Below are positions 45,413 through 53,675 of a stretch of DNA of 64,000 nucleotides, one piece after another. Position 1 is the first letter of the stretch. Each line of letters begins with the position of its first letter. This DNA is from JBGAPI01 sp044221335 (lineage in GTDB: Bacteria > Pseudomonadota > Gammaproteobacteria > Xanthomonadales > Ahniellaceae), in contig JBGAPI010000010.1 of the NCBI GenBank assembly GCA_044221335.1, forward strand, positions 50,696 to 114,695, written 5' to 3'. The translations under genes were made by a program, and so were the position numbers. A model generated the notes under the pieces. It was not told where the DNA came from. It made no database searches and saw nothing but the letters and a program-made list of their open reading frames with translations.

Positions 45413-45431
45413 AATGCGAGCGATTCGCATT
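45413..45431 (-). promoter_or_regulatory. Fur-type box upstream of the CxxCH lipoprotein gene
   Basis: AATGCGAGCGATTCGCATT is a 7-5-7 inverted repeat of 19 bases with perfect arms. It closely resembles gammaproteobacterial Fur sites of the form AATGnGAATnATTCnCATT. It starts 10 bases upstream of the ATG (45402) and directly adjoins a TACAAT -10 candidate, so binding would block transcription. The region is AT-rich against a 70% GC background. Confidence 0.7.
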
Positions 45432-45437
45432 ATTGTA
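45432..45437 (-). promoter_or_regulatory. -10 candidate TACAAT for the CxxCH lipoprotein gene
   Basis: On the minus strand TACAAT matches five of six consensus bases and lies directly upstream of the Fur-type box. No strong -35 is visible; TTTTTGAAG lies 12-20 bases further upstream. Confidence 0.45.
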
Positions 45438-45730
45438 CGCATGTTGACTTCAAAAATGTGCATCCCGGTCCCGGAACCAGGGCGCCCGCGAAGAAGTCGA
45501 TGTCCACCCGGCCGGAGGACCGCGACGCGGGCGCGATCCGCGCCCCGGTACCGAAGCGGCCCCGCGGCAGTCCCGCAGGCCTTCCTCGCACAGCGCGTCG
45601 TCGTTTCGACCGCAGCGATGCGGCCCGGCATCCTCACGCGGCGCCGGGAAGCGCCAGGCTGCGCGCCGGATCGCCGCCCTGTCGCGAGACTCCGGCGAAC
45701 GGGCCCCGACCCATGCGACGCCGGTGCTGC
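45438..45730. other. Intergenic stretch, no gene seen
   Basis: About 290 bases between the promoter of the CxxCH lipoprotein gene and the end of the next minus-strand gene. The first 40 bases are AT-rich (GTTGACTTCAAAAATGTGC); the rest is GC-rich without a convincing reading frame, tRNA or terminator. Confidence 0.4.
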
Positions 45731-46594
45731 CTACCGCAGCAGACCGTCCACCAGCCGCGCCGCCATCGGCGCCGGTTCGGCGAGAACGTCCCGGAGCTGG
45801 CCCATCCGCGCCGCGCACACCTCGGCTTCATTGCCGCGGGTCGCGACCGTCGGATGACCGGACTTCGGCAGCGAATCGATCACTTCCTGGCCGTAGCGCG
45901 CCACCCATTGCTCGCGGAGTTCGCCGTAGCGGCGCTGCAGGTCCGAAAGCTCGACGCGTTCGGAGGCCGGCCAGTTGGTGTGGGAACCCATGTTGGCGTA
46001 GCCGTCACGCAGCATCGCGATCAGGACTTCCTGGAATTCGCGGTCGTTGTCGGCACTGACCGCCGTGCGCAGCGCAATGTCGCCACGCTCGTTGCCGACG
46101 ATCACGCCCTGGCAGGCGATCGGATTCGACGACAGTTCCTTCAGCGTGGCGAGGTGGATCCGGCCCCACGCGATGCGCTGCGCGTTGCCGGCGAAACCCA
46201 GGCGCTCGTCGCCGGCACGCTGCAATTCCGGGCGCACGTAGGTCATCGCTTCGGCGATCGAATGCTCGCCGTCGGCGAGGCGCGCGGCCAGCGTGCGGCG
46301 CACGCCGTTCGGCCCCGGCGGCTCGTCGATGTGGGTGTCGTTCAGCGCCACGAAGATCGGATGCACCTCGAGCTCCGCCGCCCGCTTCTGCTCGGGGTCC
46401 AGCGCCTGCTGCACCTTCGGTTGCCGGATGAAGCCGAAGGCACCGACCATCAGCACGGTGAAGATCACCATGAAGTAGCGATGCAGGCTCTGGTCGACGT
46501 CATCGTCGTCCGGAACCAGGAAGGCCAGCAGCAGCACGGTGAGCAGCGCACAGGCCGATGGCAGCAGGATTCCCGCGAGCGTCAGTCCGATCAC
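45731..46594 (-). CDS. Uncharacterised membrane protein (two N-terminal helices)
   Basis: 287 residues from a GTG whose last three bases overlap the upstream gene's stop (GTGA, 46591-46594). Two membrane helices at the N-terminus (LTLAGILLPSACALLTVLLLAFL and YFMVIFTVLMVGAFGFI) are separated by an acidic loop (VPDDDDVDQ). The remaining 220 residues are soluble, with VHPIFVALNDTHIDEPPGP, ELQRAGDERLGFAGNAQR and REFQEVLIAMLRDGYANMGS. No known domain is recognised. The overlap with the upstream membrane-protein gene suggests that the two products work together. Confidence 0.7.
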   Translation of the reverse strand: MIGLTLAGILLPSACALLTVLLLAFLVPDDDDVDQSLHRYFMVIFTVLMVGAFGFIRQPKVQQALDPEQKRAAELEVHPIFVALNDTHIDEPPGPNGVRRTLAARLADGEHSIAEAMTYVRPELQRAGDERLGFAGNAQRIAWGRIHLATLKELSSNPIACQGVIVGNERGDIALRTAVSADNDREFQEVLIAMLRDGYANMGSHTNWPASERVELSDLQRRYGELREQWVARYGQEVIDSLPKSGHPTVATRGNEAEVCAARMGQLRDVLAEPAPMAARLVDGLLR

Positions 46595-47466
46595 GACTTC
46601 GCTCCCAGCAGTCCGACCTCGTAGCCGGCTTCGCGCAGCCTCGTGGTCGTGCGCACCGACAGCACGATCCAGCTGACCGGTGCGACCAGCGGCAGCGTCG
46701 ACGCGAACATCAAGGCGAGCTTCGCGCCCTTCGACATGCCGAAGCCGGTGCAGATCTTCAGCACGCCGGACAGCGCGTAGAACAGCAGGCCGACGCCCAA
46801 CGCCACCAGCAGCAGCGACGGGACGCTGCTCGAGCGCGACACTCCCGAGAGCACGAACGACAGCAGTACGCAGATCACCAGCGTCCGCTGGCCCTGTGCC
46901 ATCTGGGCAAGCAGTTCGTGGTCGTCGGCGCCCTCCTCCACGGTCGCCTCCGGCTTCGCCGGCAGGGGTGGCGGGACCTTCGTCGCCTCCTCGGTCGTGG
47001 CGAGGCGTCGCTTCAGGCGCTGCTCGAGGAAGCGCCGGTGGAACATCGGACGTTCGGTGTAGCGCTGCTCGCCGAGCTCGAGCACGAAGGCGAAAGCCAG
47101 GCGCCGGGCCGCGTCCGCCGGATCCGGCAACTCCAGCGTGGTCACCACCATCCGGAGCGGCTCCAGCGGACCGCGCTCGACCGCCACGATCTCGGCATGC
47201 CCTTCCCACCCGGGCCCGGTGGACACCTGCCCGGCGCCGAGCGGCTGGGCATGGCCATAGCGGCGGCGCACCCAGGCCAGCGCGTCGGTGGGCCAGTGAC
47301 CGCCGGCGGCACGCCGACCAGCGAGCAGCACCAGCCGTCCCTCGGTGTCGGCATCGGCACCCCCGGTGGCTTCGCCGGGGCCGACGCGCACCAGCGCCAT
47401 CGTCGCTGGCAGGCGCAGCTCGAGACCCTCGGCGATGACGTGAAGCTGTTCGGCGGGCGTGTTCAC
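46591..47466 (-). CDS. Uncharacterised membrane protein (soluble N-terminus, C-terminal helices)
   Basis: 291 residues from a GTG at 47466 with GAGGAA about 12 bases upstream. The N-terminal 175 residues look soluble and mixed alpha/beta (LVLLAGRRAAGGHWPTDALAW, MVVTTLELPDPADAARRLAF). A Pro/Glu linker follows (VPPPLPAKPEATVEEGADD), then three or four membrane helices (LVICVLLSFVLSGV, SLLLVALGVGLLFYALSGV, MFASTLPLVAPVSWIVLSV). Function is unknown. It lies 91 bp downstream of zur in the same direction and overlaps the next gene by 4 bp. Confidence 0.7.
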   Translation of the reverse strand: MNTPAEQLHVIAEGLELRLPATMALVRVGPGEATGGADADTEGRLVLLAGRRAAGGHWPTDALAWVRRRYGHAQPLGAGQVSTGPGWEGHAEIVAVERGPLEPLRMVVTTLELPDPADAARRLAFAFVLELGEQRYTERPMFHRRFLEQRLKRRLATTEEATKVPPPLPAKPEATVEEGADDHELLAQMAQGQRTLVICVLLSFVLSGVSRSSSVPSLLLVALGVGLLFYALSGVLKICTGFGMSKGAKLALMFASTLPLVAPVSWIVLSVRTTTRLREAGYEVGLLGAKS

Positions 47467-47557
47467 GACTCGGGGTTCCTCATCCGGATGGCGTCGACCG
47501 GACGCGACGCCGCGCCGGGACTGAGACTCTCAGCATGGAGCGCAGGCACCGCAGCGC

Positions 47558-48058
47558 TCAATGGGCGACTGCCTGCTGGCAGCTGCGGCACAGGCCGTGC
47601 ACCTCGAGCGTCTGCGCCTTCGGCGCGAAACCGAGTTCGGCGGCATGCTGGGTGAGCATCGCCGCGACACGCGGATCGCACAGCTCGATGGCGCTGGCGC
47701 AGCGGTCGCAGATGAAGAACGGCGAGGAGTGCTGTTCCGCCGGGTGCGGGCAGCGGGTGTACGCGTTGATCGATTCGAGCTTGTGGATGTAGCCCTGCTC
47801 CAGCAGGAAATCCAGGGCCCGGTACACCGTCGGCGGTGCCGCCCGTGCCCGCTCGCCGCGCAGGCGCTCGAGCAGATCGTAGGCCTTGATCGGCTTGTCC
47901 TCGTGGGCGATCAGCTCGAGCACGACGCGCCGGAGCGGCGTCAGCCGGAGGCCGCGCTCGTCGCAGGAGCGCTCGACTGCGGCGACGAAGTCCTCCGCCG
48001 CGTGCTCGGCCGGATGATCATGGTGATGCGCGTGGGAATCGCTGCGAGTGCGGGGCAT
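47558..48058 (-). CDS. zur: Zinc uptake regulator, Fur family
   Basis: 166 residues. The winged-helix part reads GLRLTPLRRVVLELI, KAYDLLERLR and PPTVYRALDFLLEQGYIHKLES, which matches Zur more closely than Fur. Metal ligands are in FFICDRC, LEVHGLCRSCQQ and the downstream region; the N-terminus is His-rich (HAHHHDH). Zur represses zinc-uptake genes when zinc is sufficient. No znuABC genes are nearby in the window. The Fur-type box at 45413 is a Fur-like rather than Zur-like sequence, so it need not be this protein's target. Confidence 0.88.
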   Translation of the reverse strand: MPRTRSDSHAHHHDHPAEHAAEDFVAAVERSCDERGLRLTPLRRVVLELIAHEDKPIKAYDLLERLRGERARAAPPTVYRALDFLLEQGYIHKLESINAYTRCPHPAEQHSSPFFICDRCASAIELCDPRVAAMLTQHAAELGFAPKAQTLEVHGLCRSCQQAVAH

Positions 48059-48254
48059 GGAGCGATTTTACCGCGTCGACCTCCGGGTGTCCCCGGTCCG
48101 GTCGGCGCCTACCGACGCGCCGTCGCCGAGGAACACCCACTGGTTTCCGGCGGGCAACGGCGGCGCACGACCCGGGCAACCTGCGTCGCGATTCGGATCG
48201 CGACCGTCCGCCCGACGGGCTCGATTCACGCGACGTCGAGCGATCGGCTCGGTT

Positions 48255-48563
48255 TCAGCGATTCGATCCACCCCGCCGCAGGTCCGACCGCGCACTGCGT
48301 CGCCCCTCGCGCAACACGTCGGCCTTGCACTTCGGGCAGGTGGTCGCCTGGACCGGGATCTGCGCGGCGCAGGCCGGACACTCGCGGAAGGCGCCGGGGA
48401 GGATCAGCAGGACGACCCAGCCGACGACGCCGCCGATGCCGCCGAGCACGAGGCCGAGCAGCAGGCGGTTGCGGAACACCCCGATGAGCGCTCCGCCGAT
48501 GGCACCGACGACCGTCCAGATCAGTCCGAGCGAAACGTGCGACGACAGTCCCAGCAGGCTCAT
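48255..48563 (-). CDS. Small zinc-ribbon membrane protein
   Basis: 102 residues from ATG 48563 (an in-frame TTG at 48569 is possible). Two membrane helices with Gly-rich packing (LGLIWTVVGAIGGALIGVF and LLLGLVLGGIGGVVGWVVLLIL) are followed by CPACAAQIPVQATTCPKC, a treble-clef zinc ribbon with two CxxC pairs, and a basic tail. The function is unknown. It lies about 200 bp downstream of where zur starts and runs in the opposite direction to no close partner, so it is probably a single-gene unit. Confidence 0.72.
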   Translation of the reverse strand: MSLLGLSSHVSLGLIWTVVGAIGGALIGVFRNRLLLGLVLGGIGGVVGWVVLLILPGAFRECPACAAQIPVQATTCPKCKADVLREGRRSARSDLRRGGSNR

Positions 48564-48649
48564 CAGCAAGGGCTCCGATTGGACGCGCGAGGTCGACCAA
48601 TGCTACCCAATCGCGGCGAGTCCCTGGGGAGGCGGACAAGCCGGCGATG

Positions 48650-48904
48650 GCGGGCCCTGCCCGCCCTGCTTCAGGTGCGCGGCGGCCGATGGCTTCGCGA
48701 TGGCGGGCAGTGCCCGCCCTACGTCGGCGGGCAGTGCCTGTCCTGCTTCAGGTGCGCGGCGGCCGATGGCTTCGCGATGGCGGGCAGTGCCCGCCCTACG
48801 TCGGCGGGCAGTGCCTGTCCTGCTTCAGGTCCGCGGCGGCCGATGGCTTCGCGATGGCGGGCAGTGCCCGCCCTACGTCGGCGGGCAGTGCCCGGCCTAC
48901 GCGG
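48650..48904. repeat. 77-bp tandem repeat, about 3.3 copies
   Basis: The sequence TGCTTCAGGTnCGCGGCGGC starts at 48667, 48744 and 48821, giving an exact 77-base period. Each unit contains the hairpin sequence GGCGGGCAGTGCCCGCC and a second GGCGGGCAGTGCC. Copies differ at only a few positions. The array ends inside the stop codon of gltX (48897-48899), whose TAG comes from the repeat's own CCTAC. Confidence 0.9.
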
Positions 48905-50309
48905 CGGGTGCGCCGATGAAGTCGATGGCCGTGGCGATCCGCGCCAACGCGGCGTCACGGCCGCAGAGAAAGACCGTGTGGTCGATCGCCGGCGACACCT
49001 GGGTGCCGGTGATCGCGACGCGCAGGGGCTGGGCGACCTTGCCGAGGCCCTCGCCGATCGCGGCGGCGGCGGCGCGCAGTGCGGCGTCGATGTTCGCCGG
49101 CGACCACGCCACCGAATCGAGTTTCGACAATTCTGCGAGTGCCGCGGCGAGCCCCTCGCGCGCGCGTCCTCCGAAGTGCTTCTTCGCGGCCTCGTCGTCG
49201 TAACCGGCCAGCGGCCGGTACCAGACCGCCGCGCGCTCGGCCATTTCCTTCAGCGTCTTGACGCGGTCGCGCAGCGCGACGATCACGTCCTCCGGCCGCG
49301 GTCCCGCGGCGAGGTCGTAACCCTGCTGCTCGAGATGCCAGCGGAAATGCGGCGCGATCGCCTCCGGCGCATCGGTCTTCAGGTAATGCTGGTTGAGCCA
49401 TGCCAGCTTGTCGAAGTCGAAGCGCGAAGCCGATTTGTTGACGTCGTCGACCCGGAACAGCTCGATCAGCTCGGCACGCGAGAAGATCTCCTGGTCGCCG
49501 TGCGACCAGCCGAGCCGCGAGATGTAGTTCAGCACCGCGTGCGGCAGGTAGCCGTCGTCGCGGTACTGCATCACGCTGACCGCGCCGTGGCGCTTCGACA
49601 GCTTGGCACCGTCCGGGCCGTGGATCATCGGCAGGTGGCCGAAGCGCGGCGGAGTGGCACCGAGCGCGTGATAGATGTTGATCTGCCGCGGCGTGTTGTT
49701 GATGTGGTCCTCGCCACGGATCACGTCGGTGATGCGCATGTCGATGTCGTCGACCACCACCGCGAAGTTGTAGGTCGGATGGTCGTCCGAGCGCCACAGG
49801 ATCAGGTCATCGAGCTCGCTGTTGGCGATCTCGATCGGGCCGCGCACGCGGTCGTCGAACACCACGCTGCCGCTGTCGGGATTGCGGAAGCGGATCACCG
49901 GCGTCACCCCCGGCTCTTCGTCGGTGCGATTGCGGCACTTGCCGTCGTAACGCGGCTTGCCGCCGGCGGCCATCTGCGCCTCGCGGATCTGCTCGAGGCG
50001 CTCCTTCGAGCAGTAGCACCGGTATGCCTTGCCGGACGCGACCAGCTGCTCGGCGACCTCGCGGTAACGGTCGAAGCGGTGGGTCTGGTAGATCGGGCCC
50101 TCGTCGTAGCCGAGTTCCAGCCACGCCATGCCGTCGAGGATCGCCTGCACCGATTCCTGGGTCGAGCGCTCGCGGTCGGTGTCCTCGATCCGCAGGATGA
50201 ACTGCCCGCCCTGCCGGCGCGCCTCCAGGAAGCTGTACAGCGCGGTACGGGCGCCGCCGATGTGAAGGAATCCGGTGGGACTGGGGGCGAAGCGGGTGCG
50301 GCAGGTCAT
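48897..50309 (-). CDS. gltX: Glutamyl-tRNA synthetase
   Basis: 470 residues. The class I HIGH region is RFAPSPTGFLHIGGARTAL; the KMSKS region is GAKLSKRHGAVSVMQYRDDG. A Cys-rich zinc-binding insert is visible (YRCYCSKERLEQIREAQM, YDGKC). The DIDMRITDVIRGEDHINNTPRQ block and the C-terminal anticodon-binding domain are also present. It charges tRNA-Glu. ATG 50309 gives the standard N-terminus. The 3' end runs into a 77-bp tandem repeat that supplies the stop codon. Confidence 0.96.
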   Translation of the reverse strand: MTCRTRFAPSPTGFLHIGGARTALYSFLEARRQGGQFILRIEDTDRERSTQESVQAILDGMAWLELGYDEGPIYQTHRFDRYREVAEQLVASGKAYRCYCSKERLEQIREAQMAAGGKPRYDGKCRNRTDEEPGVTPVIRFRNPDSGSVVFDDRVRGPIEIANSELDDLILWRSDDHPTYNFAVVVDDIDMRITDVIRGEDHINNTPRQINIYHALGATPPRFGHLPMIHGPDGAKLSKRHGAVSVMQYRDDGYLPHAVLNYISRLGWSHGDQEIFSRAELIELFRVDDVNKSASRFDFDKLAWLNQHYLKTDAPEAIAPHFRWHLEQQGYDLAAGPRPEDVIVALRDRVKTLKEMAERAAVWYRPLAGYDDEAAKKHFGGRAREGLAAALAELSKLDSVAWSPANIDAALRAAAAAIGEGLGKVAQPLRVAITGTQVSPAIDHTVFLCGRDAALARIATAIDFIGAPAA

Positions 50310-50585
50310 GGCGGCGATGCGGGGAATGGATGACCGGCAAGAATATCAGCAGCCCACTCTGATCTCCGCTCGCCGGCCATGCCGTTCTCCACTTCGAGCC
50401 CCGTCATGCCGGAGACGGGGCAGCGGCATCGTCGAGTCCTGCGCCACCCCCCCGGCCCCGTTTCCGGCCAGGGTGGCGAATTTCGCTACTCTCGGTGCGC
50501 CGACGGCCACGATTGATCCAGGTCGTGACCGCTGCCACCGCGCTGCCGCATGCTCGGCACGCAATTCTTGCAAAGGACGATCGCG
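50310..50585. other. Divergent intergenic region between gltX and the DUF2339 gene
   Basis: 276 bases with no convincing gene. It must contain both divergent promoters; a weak TACTCT at about 50487 could be a -10 for the plus-strand gene. No riboswitch or tRNA structure was recognised. Confidence 0.35.
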
Positions 50586-53500
50586 ATGAGCTTTCTGATG
50601 GCCGTGTTGGGCATGTTCGCCGGAGCCCTGTGCATCGGCGGCGCGCTGGACGTCGACAAATATTTCGGCGGCATGGTGATCGGCGGCCTGATCGGCTGGC
50701 TGCTGGGCCGCGACATCACGCAGCGCCAGGCGCAGAACGAACTCAAGGCCAAGGTCGACCGCCTGAGCGCGGTCGCGGCGGCCCACCCGGCGCCGCAGCC
50801 CCAGCCGGCGGCGGCGCAGCCGCGTGCAGCGGCGGCCGCCGCGCCGGTGCCGAGCGCCCCCCGATCGACCGCGTCGCCCGCTCCCACGCCGCCCCCTTCG
50901 CTGGACCCCGCACGAATGACCCCCACCGATCCGCCCGTCACACCGCCGGCGAGCGAGCCGCCGCGACGTTCCGCGAAGCCGCCGCCGTTGCCCGGCGCGG
51001 CAGCCGCGACGCCGGTCGCACCAGCCGCCGCCCCTGTCGCCGCGGTCCCGCCGGATTTCGAGCTTCCGGTCGTCGCCCGCTTCGCGCCCGACGCCGTGCA
51101 TGGGCCGGTGCCGGCCGAGCCGAAGCCGAAGCTCGAGCTCGAGCTGGAACCGATCGCTCTGCCGGAAGACGCGGCGCTCAGTGACACCGACATCGCGGGG
51201 GTCGTCGAAGCCGCCAACGCGCTGCACGGCGGCGAGTCCGCTGCGACCGAGCCCGCGCCGCGCCCGGCCGCTTCGGCGCCGCCGCGACCGGCATCCGCTC
51301 CGCCGCTGCGCAGCGGCGGCCAGCGGATCGACTATCCGGCGTACACCGCCCGCCGCGATGAACCCGACGCCGTCGGCAACTTGTTCAACGCGGTCAAGAA
51401 CTGGTTCACCGAGGGCAACGTGCCGGTCAAGGTCGGCATGGTGCTCGTCATCATCGGCATGGGTGCACTGCTGAAGTGGGCCGCCGACCAGAACCTGTTC
51501 AGCATCCCGCTGGAGGTGAAGCTCGCCATCGTCGCCGCTTTCGGCCTCGCCGGACTGGTGTTCGGCTGGCGCCAGCGCGTCGACAAGCCGGCCTTCGGCC
51601 TGTCGCTGCAGGGCGGTTCGATCGGCATCCTGATCCTCGACGTGTTCGCGTCCTACCGGCTCTACCACGTGCTCGAGGCCGGCCCGACCTTCGCGCTGCT
51701 GATCCTGCTGGTCGGCGCCGCCGGCCTGCTCGCGGTGCTGCAGGACTCGATGGCGCTGGCGATGCTCGGCCAGATCGCCGGCTTCCTCGCGCCGATCCTG
51801 GTGTCGACCGGCAGCGGCAACCACGTCGCGCTGTTCTCCTACTACTCGATCCTCAACCTCGCGATCTTCGCGATCGCCTGGAAGAAGGCCTGGCGTCCGC
51901 TGAACCTCACCGGCTTCGCCTTCACGTTCGGCATCGGCACGGTGTGGGGCGTGCTGCAGTACAAGCCGGAGCAGTTCGCCACGACCGAACCGTTCCTGAT
52001 CCTGTTCTTCCTGCTCTACACGATCATCCCGATCCTGTTCGCCCTGCGGGCGCCGCTCGGCCGCCGCGGCTTCGTCGACGGCACCCTGGTGTTCGGCACG
52101 CCGCTGCTCGCCTTCATGCTGCAGGTCGGCCTGCTGCAGCCGGACCGCCTGCCGATGGCCTACAGCGCCTTCGCGCTGGCCGCGCTGTACACCGCGCTGG
52201 CCTACGGCTGCCGCCTCCGCGAGGAACTGAGCAACCTGCGCGACAGCTACATCGGCCTCGCCAGCGTGTTCGCCACCCTCGCCGTCCCGCTGGCCTTCTC
52301 CGGCCGCACGACCGCGATGGTGTGGTCGATCATGGGCGGTGCGCTGGTCTGGCTCGGCTGCCGCCAGCAGCACCGGCTGATGCGCTGGTCCGGCCTCGGC
52401 CTGCAGACGCTCGCGGTGCTCGCGTTCCTCTCCCATGCGCAGACCCAGCCCGAGGACGCGCCGATCCTCAACACCTGGTTCTTCAGCACGCTGCTGATGA
52501 GTTTCGCCGCGTCGCTTTCGGCCTACAGCTACGACCGCGCCGGCGCCGGCGCCGGCCGCGCGGTCACGCTGCTGTCGTTCGCGGCGTTCTGGTGGAGCGT
52601 GTGCTTCATCCATGAGATCGACCGCTTCGGCATGGAGCCGCACAAGCTGCAGATCGGCATGCTGTGGGTCGCCGCCACCGGCGTCATCGCCGTCGGAATG
52701 ATGCGCGTGCTGCCCTGGGAGCGCCTCGGCGGCATCGGTCTCGCCACCATCGCGGCCGCCCCGATGATCGCGTTCTTCGTGCCCACGGAGCTGCCGGCGC
52801 CCTTCCTCGATGGCGGCGCCCTGTCCTGGCTCGGCTACTACGCCGCGACCTTCTACGCGCTGTATCGGCTGCGCGACCGCGGCGGCAGCCTGCTCGGCGC
52901 TGCGCACGCCCTGTGGTTGCTGACCCTCGTCGTCCTGCTGACCTGGCAGGCCAACTACAGCGCGCGGGTCACGCTCGCCCTCGACAACGGCTGGGTGTTC
53001 GCCTTCACCGCGCTGCCGCTGGCCCTCGCCACGTGGATCCTCCGCGAGCGTCCGCTGATCGCCGGCGCGCCGATCGGGGAGTCCTTCCTCGGCTACAACA
53101 ATGCGGTCAGCCTGCCGCCGCTGCTGGGGGTGATCGTGATGGCGGTGCTGGCCTGCTTCGAGGAAGGCCGCGCGGCTCCGCTGCCGTTCCTGCCGATCGC
53201 CAATCCGCTGGAGCTGGTCCAGATCGGGCTGATCATCCTGCTGTGGGTGTTCGCCCGCTCGATCGACAGCGACGACACCCGCACGCTCGCGCGCCGCGGC
53301 CTGCTCGCGCTGGCGTTCGTCGCGCTGTCGGCGGCGACCCTGCGCGCGGTCCACGTCTACCTCGAACTGCCCTGGTCGATCGGGATCGCCGACCGTCGCG
53401 AGTCGCAGGCCGCGCTGTCGGTGGTGTGGACCGCGGTGATGACGGCGATGATGATCGCCGGCAACCTCCGCCGCTCGCGTGCACTGTGGCAGGCCGGGTT

Positions 53501-53675
53501 CGTGCTGTTCGTCGTGATCATCGCCAAGCTCGGCCTGATCGATCGGCACTACCTCTCCAGCCTCTCCGGCATCATCGCGTTCACCGGCGTCGGCCTCCTG
53601 TTCATCGCGGTCGGCTACTTCGCGCCGGTGCCGCCGAAGGACGAGGACGCGGCCACCGCGGAGGCGGCGACATGA
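50586..53675 (+). CDS. DUF2339 polytopic membrane protein
   Basis: 1029 residues (ATG 50586, MSFLMAVLGMFAGALCIGGAL). After a first helix pair and a short coiled coil (RDITQRQAQNELKAKVDRL) there is a long Pro/Ala-rich linker (residues 60-250). From about residue 280 come more than 20 closely spaced membrane helices, starting LVIIGMGALLKWAADQNLF and including GLSLQGGSIGILILDVFASY, typical of DUF2339. The function is unknown. The stop overlaps the DUF3999 gene by 4 bp; the two families are regularly found together, which suggests one complex. Confidence 0.88.
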   Translation: MSFLMAVLGMFAGALCIGGALDVDKYFGGMVIGGLIGWLLGRDITQRQAQNELKAKVDRLSAVAAAHPAPQPQPAAAQPRAAAAAAPVPSAPRSTASPAPTPPPSLDPARMTPTDPPVTPPASEPPRRSAKPPPLPGAAAATPVAPAAAPVAAVPPDFELPVVARFAPDAVHGPVPAEPKPKLELELEPIALPEDAALSDTDIAGVVEAANALHGGESAATEPAPRPAASAPPRPASAPPLRSGGQRIDYPAYTARRDEPDAVGNLFNAVKNWFTEGNVPVKVGMVLVIIGMGALLKWAADQNLFSIPLEVKLAIVAAFGLAGLVFGWRQRVDKPAFGLSLQGGSIGILILDVFASYRLYHVLEAGPTFALLILLVGAAGLLAVLQDSMALAMLGQIAGFLAPILVSTGSGNHVALFSYYSILNLAIFAIAWKKAWRPLNLTGFAFTFGIGTVWGVLQYKPEQFATTEPFLILFFLLYTIIPILFALRAPLGRRGFVDGTLVFGTPLLAFMLQVGLLQPDRLPMAYSAFALAALYTALAYGCRLREELSNLRDSYIGLASVFATLAVPLAFSGRTTAMVWSIMGGALVWLGCRQQHRLMRWSGLGLQTLAVLAFLSHAQTQPEDAPILNTWFFSTLLMSFAASLSAYSYDRAGAGAGRAVTLLSFAAFWWSVCFIHEIDRFGMEPHKLQIGMLWVAATGVIAVGMMRVLPWERLGGIGLATIAAAPMIAFFVPTELPAPFLDGGALSWLGYYAATFYALYRLRDRGGSLLGAAHALWLLTLVVLLTWQANYSARVTLALDNGWVFAFTALPLALATWILRERPLIAGAPIGESFLGYNNAVSLPPLLGVIVMAVLACFEEGRAAPLPFLPIANPLELVQIGLIILLWVFARSIDSDDTRTLARRGLLALAFVALSAATLRAVHVYLELPWSIGIADRRESQAALSVVWTAVMTAMMIAGNLRRSRALWQAGFVLFVVIIAKLGLIDRHYLSSLSGIIAFTGVGLLFIAVGYFAPVPPKDEDAATAEAAT

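Noticed and set aside
47558..48058. Fur itself, as the repressor for the box at 45413
   Set aside because: The protein matches Zur (PPTVYRALDFLLEQG, His-rich N-terminus) more than Fur, so it is not taken as the likely regulator of that site.
48650..48904. Possible CRISPR array
   Set aside because: The 77-base units repeat completely, with no unique spacers between short repeats, and no cas genes are nearby.
50346..53549. A 1067-codon minus-strand frame
   Set aside because: It is antisense to the DUF2339 gene, which has clear membrane helices; the minus frame is hydrophilic and repetitive.
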